Of a stretch of DNA of 5,496 nt, positions 1 to 5,496 are shown one piece after another. Position numbers and translations under genes: made by a program. The stretch spans positions 1 to 5,496 of the forward strand of contig DAOVVI010000159.1 of the NCBI GenBank assembly GCA_030637245.1. The letters run 5' to 3'. Source of the stretch: Cyclobacteriaceae bacterium. GTDB taxonomy: Bacteria; Bacteroidota; Bacteroidia; Cytophagales; Cyclobacteriaceae. Within the stretch, counting starts at the first letter, position 1; each line of letters opens with the position of its first letter. The notes beneath the pieces were generated by a model that saw only the letters and a program-made list of their open reading frames with translations, had not been told where the DNA came from and did no database searches.

Positions 1-1
1 A

Positions 2-628
2 TTAAGTGCACAACCGGTATTTGGTGGTCCGGTTTATTTCCTGAGAAATATTATATACCAGGTTCCAGGCACTGCGTTAAAATTTAAAGTCAGAACTTCT
101 GGGATTTATACAATGCATAATACTTTTTGTGCTGATGTATCAATTGATCCTTCCTCTAATGCCCACTTTATGAATAATTTACTTTTGGGACCAAATGAAA
201 AAAGAGCCAGTATTAGTGGAGGCTTCCTGACAACTTATAGTGCGCTAGATTATAATGCTTATTATGAAAAGAATAATATGCAATTTAGATGGAAATACCC
301 TGTTCATGATAGCCTCAATCATCGGGATGCAAGTGAACTAGAGTGGATCAATGCTAAAAATTTAGCAGATTTTTCAGTCAAAACAGGCTTTGAAGAAAAT
401 GGAATATTGACAAGCTATGATATTTTTGAAAATGTCATAAAACCAGATCCTTTGCAGCCTGCAAAAGTTATCCCAATAGGCAATTCAGACTTTCGTTTAA
501 AAGAAAGTGCAAATGTCATTGATAAAGGAATCCATCTACCAAATGTTAACGATGGCTTTACAGGTTTGGCACCTGATATTGGTGCATCGGAATATGGAAA
601 AAAAGAGCCACTCTATGGTAAAAGGTAA
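2..628 (+). CDS. Right-handed parallel beta-helix protein, C-terminal part (5' truncated)
   Basis: The reading frame is open from base 2, so the gene starts upstream of the window; 208 residues plus a TAA stop are present. An internal ATG at 113 is not the start, because in-frame sequence upstream of it (GGPVYFLRNIIYQ, then PGTALKFK) has the same character. The visible part has short beta-strand rungs with Asn ladders (NAHFMNNLLLG, SALDYNAYYEKNN). It ends in a motif seen at the end of many secreted beta-helix proteins: SDFRLKESANVIDKGI, then APDIGASEYG. Such proteins are usually exported and bind or cleave polysaccharides, often as lyases or hydrolases. The catalytic rungs and any signal peptide would be in the missing part, so no substrate can be assigned. 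The chain stops 11 residues after DIGASEYG with a basic tail (KEPLYGKR), and no type IX secretion C-terminal domain follows. Family assignment is fairly sure; activity is unknown. Confidence 0.8.
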   Translation, partial: LSAQPVFGGPVYFLRNIIYQVPGTALKFKVRTSGIYTMHNTFCADVSIDPSSNAHFMNNLLLGPNEKRASISGGFLTTYSALDYNAYYEKNNMQFRWKYPVHDSLNHRDASELEWINAKNLADFSVKTGFEENGILTSYDIFENVIKPDPLQPAKVIPIGNSDFRLKESANVIDKGIHLPNVNDGFTGLAPDIGASEYGKKEPLYGKR

Positions 629-808
629 TTGACTAGCAGAGCGTTTTTTTATTTAGTATTGCATTAAATTTATATTAGTTTTTTCTTTAGACAAGGCAAA
701 ATTTGCAAGCATAGCCATAGCTACGGTTAATAATTTTAACACAGTATAAAGGAAAAGTAAATTTGTAATGATAATTATTTGGCCCTATTTCTATTCCACA
801 CAAAAAAC
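629..808. other. Convergent intergenic gap, no gene seen
   Basis: This AT-rich spacer lies between two converging genes, so both transcripts should end here. No convincing intrinsic terminator is visible. There is a T-run near 644-650 without a GC-rich stem before it. There is a small perfect palindrome gcaaaatttgc at 696-706. A weak ACTT/AAGT stem at 807-817 overlaps the E2 stop codon and is followed on the minus strand by a T-run. No ORF or RNA gene was recognised. Confidence 0.5.
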
Positions 809-2170
809 TTAAAAAGTCCTGGAATCGTCGAATTTTTCCAGGTAGTCCCCTACTCTTTTTACAAACATGCTGCCTAAAGCTCCATCAATAACCCGGTGAT
901 CATAGGAGTGAGAGAGTGTCATTATTTGCCTTATGGCAATCACATCTCCATATTCTTCTGTTTCAATAACTGTTGGCTTTTTCTCAATTGCGCCAATCGC
1001 CAGTATGGCCACGTTTGGCTGTAAGATAATCGGGGTTCCCATGGTGCTCCCAAAGGACCCAACATTTGTAAGTGTATAAGTGGATCCTGAAATCTCTTCG
1101 ATGCTAAGTTGATTTGCACGAGCCCTTGCTGCAAAATCATTCACCTGCCTGGCCAATCCTACCAGGTTCAATTGATCAGCATTTTTGATTACAGGTACTA
1201 TCAAATTTCCTTCAGGCAATGCAACCGCAATTCCAATATTTATCCGCTTTCTTTTAATAATTTTATACCCATCCACGGAAATATTCATCATCGGATAATC
1301 CTGCAAAGCTTTAGCTAATGCTTCAATAAATATTGGAGTGAAAGTAAGCTTTACACCAAGTTCATTTAAAAAATAATCTCTTACCTTATTTCTCCAATTC
1401 ACAATATTGGTAACGTCTGCCTCAACGAAAGAATGCACATGAGCAGAAACATTACGTGACTCAACCATTCTGTCGGCAATGATCCGGCGTACCCTGCCCA
1501 TCTCGATTACTTCATCTTCTTCATTTGCAATTGGAGCCGGAACTGACGTCCCCTTTTCAACTGCTGATCTAATTGGAGAGAGTGAAGATATGTTGGATTT
1601 GAATTGAACTCCCCTACTCTTTCTCTTTTTCAGATGATTAATAATGTCATTTTTTGTAACCCTTCCTTCCTTGCCGGTACCTTCTAAAGCATCAAGTTCT
1701 TCTTTCGATATATGTTCTTCTTTAGCAATATTTTTTACCAAAGGTGAATAAAACCGATCTGTTGCAGTGGCTGTAGCCAGTTTAATATCACCCAAAACTT
1801 CCTTTTCCTTTATCGTGCTATCTTTTTCAATAATTATCCGCTCTGATTGTTTTTTGCCAACCTGAACCTCTTTTTTTTCTACTGAAGCACCATTTTCCCG
1901 TGGCTTTTGAGCAATATCCATTTCAGCGCCATCCGTACTCAAAATGGCAATCGGGGAACCAATTTTTACAATATCACCTTCATTAGCCAGGAATTCTTTT
2001 ATGATCCCTTCCTGAACTGCAGGCACTTCTGTGTCCACTTTATCGGTAGCGACCTCTAAAAAAGGTTCTTCTGCTTCTACCTTTTCTCCTTCTTTTTTTA
2101 ACCATGATATGATTGTCGCCTCCATCACGCTTTCCCCCATTTGAGGCATAAGTATCTCAATTAGAGCCAT
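809..2170 (-). CDS. 2-oxoacid dehydrogenase complex E2 (dihydrolipoamide acyltransferase)
   Basis: This is the core subunit of a 2-oxoacid dehydrogenase complex, moving the acyl group from E1 through a swinging lipoyl arm to CoA in the cytoplasm. All 453 residues are present. Residues 2-78 form one lipoyl domain; VATDKVDTEVP places the lipoylated lysine at K44. A charged, flexible linker (about 80-138) leads to the peripheral-subunit-binding domain (about 140-184: SPLVKNIAKE, then GTGKEGRVTKNDI), which docks E1/E3. A second linker precedes the acyltransferase domain (about 221-449). This domain ends in the active-site motif SYDHRVIDGA, with catalytic H425 and D429. No key residue is missing. 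The TLTNVGSFGSTMGTPI segment and a single lipoyl domain fit the E2 commonly annotated as branched-chain/acetyl-type in Bacteroidota. Pyruvate, branched-chain and 2-oxoglutarate specificity cannot be separated from sequence alone. No E1 or E3 gene is adjacent. It lies 64 bases downstream of cinA on the same strand, probably one transcript. The ATG is directly followed by the conserved lipoyl start (ALIEILMPQMGESVMEAT), which supports this start. Confidence 0.95.
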   Translation of the reverse strand: MALIEILMPQMGESVMEATIISWLKKEGEKVEAEEPFLEVATDKVDTEVPAVQEGIIKEFLANEGDIVKIGSPIAILSTDGAEMDIAQKPRENGASVEKKEVQVGKKQSERIIIEKDSTIKEKEVLGDIKLATATATDRFYSPLVKNIAKEEHISKEELDALEGTGKEGRVTKNDIINHLKKRKSRGVQFKSNISSLSPIRSAVEKGTSVPAPIANEEDEVIEMGRVRRIIADRMVESRNVSAHVHSFVEADVTNIVNWRNKVRDYFLNELGVKLTFTPIFIEALAKALQDYPMMNISVDGYKIIKRKRINIGIAVALPEGNLIVPVIKNADQLNLVGLARQVNDFAARARANQLSIEEISGSTYTLTNVGSFGSTMGTPIILQPNVAILAIGAIEKKPTVIETEEYGDVIAIRQIMTLSHSYDHRVIDGALGSMFVKRVGDYLEKFDDSRTF

Positions 2171-2234
2171 CAGTTTCTATTTTATTTTCAGACTTAGTTA
2201 GATACTGCCAATTTAGCATTTTTAACTATTTTTC

Positions 2235-3488
2235 TCAATTGTTTTTTACCAATCTCTCATGCAGCAAGGTCAACAATGCTACAGAAGTTATCTGGATATT
2301 CACGTCCCGATCTTTTGTAAGGTTGAGTTTTCTGGTCTTTATTTCATTTCCCCAGGCACAGGCAATCCAAATCAAGCCAACAGGTTTTTCAGGGGTTCCT
2401 CCTCCAGGACCGGCTATGCCACTTGAGGCCAGCCCGTAATCTGCATTAAACTTTTGTCTTACATTTAGGACCATTTCCGTTACAGTTTCTTCACTCACCG
2501 CTCCATATTTCTCTATTGTTTCTGGCTTTACACCAAGTTGCTCAATTTTCATTTCATTTTGATAAGGAACAATTGCTCCATTAAAGTATTCAGAACTACC
2601 GGAGATGCTTGTGATTCGATGGGCAACATATCCTCCTGTGCAACTTTCTGCCAATGCTAATTTTTGATTATTCTTTTTTAATAACATTCCAATTACAAAC
2701 TCTAACGAATCGTCATCATATCCATACACATATTCCTGAATCAGAGGTAAAAGATCTTGAATTAGTTGATCGACTTCTAGCCTGATCGCATCCGGATCTG
2801 TGCCATTCGCAGTCAGTCTGAGCTTTAAATCTCCAAATGTGGGCAGGTAAGCTAATTTCACATTTTGAGGCAGTGCATTTTCCCAATCCTCAATTCTTTC
2901 AGCCAGCCAGGATTCGCCGATCCCTGCAAGCCGTACTATTTTATGATAAATAATAGGTAACTCAAACTCCTGCATTAAGCGTGGAATTATTTTTTCTCTC
3001 ATCATGAATTTCATCTCATGCGGTACTCCCGGCATAGAAATAAATACTTTACCGGATTTGTTAAACCACATACCACACGCAGTCCCTCGTTCATTACTTA
3101 CCATTTCACATTTTTCCGGTAAGGCCGCCTGAAGTCGCGTTAATTTATTTAATCCTCGGCCACGGCTTGTCATATAGGACTCCAATTCGGCAAGCGCCTG
3201 TTTGTTCATGATGATATCACAATCAAAATATTTAGCCAGACAAGGTTTAGTAAGGTCATCGCTAGTCGGACCAAGACCACCGGTAATTAAAATGATATCT
3301 GCTCGTTGTTCAGCCTCTCTTAAAGCCTGAAGTATTTCTTCTTCTGCATCTCCACAAGTAGTTCGTCTGATCACTCTTACACCAATCTCATCCAACTCCC
3401 CACTCATCCAATGCGCATTGGTATCAAGGGTTTGACCATATAAAATCTCGTCGCCAATAGTTATCAGCTCAGCTAAAACCTCCTTCAT
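2235..3488 (-). CDS. cinA: CinA family protein: MoaB-like domain plus NMN amidohydrolase (PncC) domain
   Basis: This is a full-length two-domain CinA of 417 residues, the usual length for the family. The N-terminal half (about 4-170) is the molybdopterin-binding-like (MoaB/MogA) domain. It shows ITIGDEILYGQTLDTNAHW at the start, TGGLGPTSDDLTK near 69-81 and MPGVPHEMKF near 152-161. In some bacteria this half is an ADP-ribose pyrophosphatase. A linker domain (about 180-258) follows. The C-terminal domain (about 262-415) matches PncC amidohydrolases, which convert nicotinamide mononucleotide to nicotinic acid mononucleotide plus ammonia in pyridine-nucleotide salvage. Its marks are ALAESCTGGYVA (nucleophile candidate S282), PYQNEMKIEQLGV (Y309, N311, K314) and SSGIAGPGGGTPEKPVG (355-371). 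The competence/DNA-damage naming comes from Gram-positive species and need not apply here. The ATG is followed at once by the conserved first strand, supporting this start. No strong ribosome-binding site is seen, as is usual in Bacteroidota. It is the first gene of a likely two-gene unit with the downstream E2 gene. Confidence 0.96.
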   Translation of the reverse strand: MKEVLAELITIGDEILYGQTLDTNAHWMSGELDEIGVRVIRRTTCGDAEEEILQALREAEQRADIILITGGLGPTSDDLTKPCLAKYFDCDIIMNKQALAELESYMTSRGRGLNKLTRLQAALPEKCEMVSNERGTACGMWFNKSGKVFISMPGVPHEMKFMMREKIIPRLMQEFELPIIYHKIVRLAGIGESWLAERIEDWENALPQNVKLAYLPTFGDLKLRLTANGTDPDAIRLEVDQLIQDLLPLIQEYVYGYDDDSLEFVIGMLLKKNNQKLALAESCTGGYVAHRITSISGSSEYFNGAIVPYQNEMKIEQLGVKPETIEKYGAVSEETVTEMVLNVRQKFNADYGLASSGIAGPGGGTPEKPVGLIWIACAWGNEIKTRKLNLTKDRDVNIQITSVALLTLLHERLVKNN

Positions 3489-3515
3489 TTACATTAAAAA
3501 AACTATGGAATATGA

Positions 3516-3570
3516 ATGCTTTTAAATAAACTCACTTTACTATCATGATTATTGATAAATTTAAAAGCAT
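3516..3570. repeat. 12-bp perfect inverted repeat upstream of cinA
   Basis: The arm atgcttttaaat (3516-3527) is exactly complementary to atttaaaagcat (3559-3570), with a 31-base spacer. Nested in the spacer is a smaller pair, TATCA (3541-3545) and TGATA (3553-3557). The inner arm ends 28 bases upstream of the cinA ATG, so the structure would lie in the promoter or 5' leader of the cinA-E2 unit. It could be a regulator-binding site, a leader-RNA hairpin or a chance AT-rich repeat. The role is inferred; the repeat itself is seen directly. Confidence 0.6.
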
Positions 3571-3654
3571 CGCAATATCATTTAAATAATTCAACTAATC
3601 AAAATGAAGGCATTTCGAAAAGAGAATTTAGTCTGATTATTTACGCGACAAAAA

Positions 3655-3911
3655 ATGGTCATGATACCACTTTCGGATTCTGAGATCAATTTTCCCAGCC
3701 TCGCCAGCAGGTGGGCGGCCTGCCCTTCAGGACGTCATAAATTACTCAACCCAGGCAATCCAGATCCGAAATGGGTTTTTAGGCGTTAGCTACCGGCACC
3801 CGGATTCTAAAACCTATCATCCGGAAAAACAGGTGAAATTCATCAACAATAAATCGAATTTCAGAATTAGGATGCCAGCTAGATAGTACGGCTGTTTTTA
3901 ACATCCTCCTT
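3655..3911. repeat. GC-rich inverted-repeat element, possible dispersed intergenic repeat
   Basis: About 49% of bases are G or C over 3671-3840, against about 26% before and 28% after. Inverted pairs seen are: TTTCGGAT (3671-3678) with ATCCGAAA (3764-3771); gcagg (3707-3711) with cctgc (3719-3723); ggtttt (3774-3779) with aaaacc (3809-3814), enclosing an imperfect palindrome around ttagcta; and tgaaattc (3834-3841) with gaatttca (3856-3863). It holds two short ORFs, one on each strand, overlapping each other. Such a bounded, structured island in an AT-rich spacer suggests an inserted or multi-copy element such as a REP- or MITE-like sequence, or a structured RNA. The boundaries are approximate and the repeat status is inferred. 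Confidence 0.4.
3779..3904 (-). CDS. Small ORF of 41 residues in the GC-rich element, doubtful
   Basis: The ORF begins ATG TTA AAA ACA and ends TAA. The protein starts MLKTAVLSSWHPNSEIRF and ends GFRIRVPVANA; it is hydrophobic and basic and I do not recognise a family. A sequence AAGGAGG lies at 3905-3911, touching the ATG with no spacing, which is too close for a normal ribosome-binding site. Removing one T from the stop codon region would continue the frame as KNPFRIWIAWVE to another stop at about 3738. This may therefore be a frameshifted remnant, or just a by-product of a conserved repeat. It overlaps, antisense, the end of the 44-residue plus-strand ORF at 3655-3789. It may well be non-coding. 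Confidence 0.2.
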   Translation of the reverse strand: MLKTAVLSSWHPNSEIRFIVDEFHLFFRMIGFRIRVPVANA

Positions 3912-3989
3912 AACTACTTAAAATAAGGTTGTATTATCTGCTAATCATTGAGACAAATAAAAGGAAGATATCTTGTCAGATTTATGTAA

Positions 3990-4021
3990 ATTGTATTTGA
4001 TCAGATTAACACTTCCATTTG
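3990..4021 (+). promoter_or_regulatory. Possible Bacteroidota-type promoter for the GH123-type gene
   Basis: The Bacteroidota sigma factor prefers TAnnTTTG near -7 and TTTG near -33. TCCATTTG (4014-4021) matches the first with one mismatch, and ATTG (3990-3993) sits 20 bases ahead. A second candidate, TGTATTTG (3992-3999), also has one mismatch, with a TTG at 3973-3975. Both lie within 60 bases of the ATG at 4046. In AT-rich DNA such matches are common, so this is a weak call. Confidence 0.2.
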
Positions 4022-4045
4022 TTTTTAATTTAAAAGAATTCTAAA

Positions 4046-5496
4046 ATGAAAACCTTTCATCCCAGTTTTTTAATCATTAGTAAATCAATAAGATTGACAG
4101 TACTAATCTGCTTTGTAGCGTGTATTTTTTATGGTTGTGATAAAACCTCTGACAGTCGTATTCATGAAATACTTGTATTTAAGGCTGTTGATCCGCTGGA
4201 AAAGGTATTTAAAGAGACTGCTTTTTTTCGAGAGATTGAATCAACAGCTCATGTTGCTACGGGTGAGCATGCTACATTTCAATTTGCCGTTAGGTGCCAG
4301 GAAAGTATTCAATCTTTACAGCTTGAAGTGGAAGAGCTGTCTTTTGGAGAAAACAAGCTTTCCATTATTAAAACCGGCTTTGTCGAATATGTGAGTGTAG
4401 GAAGAAATACGCCAAATCATTCCCGGGACAAACTTACTCCTGTCTCCGGTTTATATCCTGATCCGATCATTCCGAAAGAGAAGATTGATCTATCCGCACA
4501 GGAAACCCAACCCATCTGGATAACCGTTGAAATCCCCAAAAACACCGCGCCTGGCTTGTATGAAGGTCAGGTGACTTTACTGGGAAAAATAGATGAGAGG
4601 AGTTTTGAAGTGAGCAAGACGCTTAAGGTAAAAGTTTATCCTGTAACCATTGACAATACAAGACTATGGGTAACCAACTGGTATAACACGAGTCAGAGAA
4701 ACCTCGAACTAATCTTTGGAGAAAAGGACATTGAGCCTTATTCTGAAAAATATTGGTCATTTATTCAACTGCTGGCCAATAAGATGGCAGAATATCGTCA
4801 AAATGTAGCCATCATTTCTCCATTGCGATTAGCAAAGTATGAAAGAAACGCTAATGGCGATTTAAAAATTGATTTTAAAAACTTCGATAAAACAGTTGAA
4901 ATATTCATAGAGGAAGGTGTAATTGGGCGGATTGAAGGCGGTCATATCGGAACCCGGTCTGCTGGCTGGCTAAGTGACTTTGTCTTATTTGTGCCCATTA
5001 TCCAGGAAGACACAACGATCATTGAAAAATTCCCTATTTCCTCTGATGCTGCTCAGGCATTTTATAATTCCTTTATCCCGGCATTGACGGCACATCTGAA
5101 GGAAAAAGGATGGGAAAGTATATATATGCAGCATCTGATGGACGAACCTATTCCGGAAAATATAGATACTTACACACGAGTAGCAAAGTTTATAAAAAAG
5201 CTTGCCCCCGATTTGAAAATCGTTGAAGCCTGTCATTCAAAGGATCTGGATAATACAATTAATATTTGGGTGCCGCAACTCGATTATATGAATATAGACT
5301 ATGATTTTTATCGTGAAAGAGCTGATGCCGGCGATGAGATCTGGTTTTATACTTGTTTGAATCCTAAAGGAGAATATGCCAATCGTTTTATAGAATTACC
5401 TCTCATTAAGACCAGGATATTGCACTGGATCAACTACCGGTATGATATTCCGGGATATCTTCATTGGGGCTTTAATTTCTGGCGTGGAGACCCGTA
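4046..5496 (+). CDS. GH123/DUF4091-type glycoside hydrolase-like lipoprotein (3' truncated)
   Basis: The frame runs from ATG at 4046 off the right edge: 483 residues, with no stop reached. Residues 1-31 are a lipoprotein signal: basic residues K13 and R16, a hydrophobic stretch 17-29 (LTVLICFVACIFY), and a lipobox-like FYGC with C31 as the lipidation site. The protein should be anchored in the inner or outer membrane facing the periplasm or surface. About 35-200 is a beta-sandwich-type N-terminal domain, including PIWITVEIPKNTAPGLYEG. About 205 onward is the barrel domain of GH123/DUF4091. The key sign is HLMDEPIPENIDTY with the adjacent pair D366-E367. In characterised GH123 beta-N-acetylgalactosaminidases an Asp-Glu pair at this place holds the acetamido group and acts as acid/base. 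Later motifs fit too: IWVPQLDYMN and GYLHWGFNFWRGDP. Family members usually run to about 550-600 residues, so roughly 70-120 are probably missing. GalNAc specificity is not certain, since many DUF4091 proteins are untested. It is transcribed away from cinA, and no partner genes are visible. Confidence 0.88.
   Translation, partial: MKTFHPSFLIISKSIRLTVLICFVACIFYGCDKTSDSRIHEILVFKAVDPLEKVFKETAFFREIESTAHVATGEHATFQFAVRCQESIQSLQLEVEELSFGENKLSIIKTGFVEYVSVGRNTPNHSRDKLTPVSGLYPDPIIPKEKIDLSAQETQPIWITVEIPKNTAPGLYEGQVTLLGKIDERSFEVSKTLKVKVYPVTIDNTRLWVTNWYNTSQRNLELIFGEKDIEPYSEKYWSFIQLLANKMAEYRQNVAIISPLRLAKYERNANGDLKIDFKNFDKTVEIFIEEGVIGRIEGGHIGTRSAGWLSDFVLFVPIIQEDTTIIEKFPISSDAAQAFYNSFIPALTAHLKEKGWESIYMQHLMDEPIPENIDTYTRVAKFIKKLAPDLKIVEACHSKDLDNTINIWVPQLDYMNIDYDFYRERADAGDEIWFYTCLNPKGEYANRFIELPLIKTRILHWINYRYDIPGYLHWGFNFWRGDP

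Larger units (their letters stand above)
3489..4045. other. Divergent intergenic region, 557 bases
   Basis: This spacer separates the divergent cinA and GH123-type genes, so it should carry a promoter for each. It has three parts. The cinA-proximal part (3489-3670, about 26% GC) has a 12-bp inverted repeat. The middle part (about 3671-3840, about 49% GC) is rich in inverted repeats. The GH123-proximal part (about 3841-4045, about 28% GC) is AT-rich. No gene of recognisable family is present; two small overlapping ORFs are described separately. No tRNA or known riboswitch was recognised. No clear Bacteroidota-type promoter was found in front of cinA. Confidence 0.7.

Noticed and set aside
802..817. 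Intrinsic terminator for the E2 gene: ACTT/AAGT stem followed by a T-run on the minus strand
   Set aside because: The stem is only four base pairs, mostly A-T, and overlaps the stop codon. It is too weak to call.
940..1318. Two ORFs of 66 and 69 residues, on the minus and plus strands
   Set aside because: Both are out-of-frame or antisense shadows of the E2 acyltransferase domain.
2239..2439. Plus-strand ORF of 66 residues
   Set aside because: It is antisense to the conserved C-terminal amidohydrolase domain of cinA.
3655..3789. Plus-strand ORF of 44 residues starting MVMIPLSDSEINFPS
   Set aside because: It lies wholly within the GC-rich inverted-repeat element, is antisense to the end of another small ORF, and has no recognisable family. 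Its open frame is best explained by the high GC of the element.
4131..4394. Plus-strand ORF of 87 residues
   Set aside because: It is a frame shadow inside the GH123-type gene, whose own frame is open from 4046 and contains the lipobox and family motifs.
4985..5236. Minus-strand ORF of 83 residues
   Set aside because: It is antisense to the barrel domain of the GH123-type gene, including the codons of the D366-E367 pair, and shows no family features.
1..5496. A polysaccharide utilisation locus spanning the window
   Set aside because: Only two truncated carbohydrate-type genes are present, separated by two opposite-strand housekeeping genes, and there is no SusC/SusD pair or regulator.

Overview
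The window looks like chromosomal DNA of a Bacteroidota bacterium, probably a Cytophagales-like environmental lineage. Three things suggest this. The DNA is AT-rich, with intergenic regions of about 26-28% GC. The coding genes carry no clear Shine-Dalgarno sites. The protein types are typical of that phylum: a secreted parallel beta-helix protein, a glycoside-hydrolase-123-type lipoprotein, and a single-lipoyl-domain 2-oxoacid dehydrogenase E2. The placement is inference from sequence character; no marker gene is present.

Layout. Positions 2-628 (+) hold the C-terminal 208 residues of a right-handed parallel beta-helix protein whose start lies upstream of the window. A 180-base AT-rich gap (629-808) separates it from two convergent minus-strand genes. 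These are an E2 acyltransferase of a 2-oxoacid dehydrogenase complex (809-2170) and, 64 bases upstream of it, cinA (2235-3488), encoding a CinA/PncC-type NMN amidohydrolase fusion. They are likely co-transcribed from a promoter upstream of cinA. A 557-base region without a confirmed gene (3489-4045) follows. Then a plus-strand gene for a GH123/DUF4091-type lipoprotein runs off the right edge (4046-5496).

Genes together. The two minus-strand genes are central metabolism or housekeeping: acyl transfer to CoA, and pyridine-nucleotide salvage. The two truncated plus-strand genes flanking them are envelope or secreted carbohydrate-type proteins. They are probably separate units, because they are interrupted by the oppositely oriented pair. 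No SusC/SusD pair, sulfatase or regulator is visible, so a polysaccharide utilisation locus cannot be claimed from this window.

The least ordinary part is the intergenic region 3489-4045. It holds a perfect 12-bp inverted repeat just upstream of cinA. It also holds a sharply bounded GC-rich island (about 49% GC over 3671-3840, between flanks of 26-28%) with several inverted repeats and two overlapping antisense small ORFs. This island looks like an inserted or dispersed intergenic element, but copy number cannot be tested from one window. I see no defence system, CRISPR array, transposase, tRNA or rRNA.
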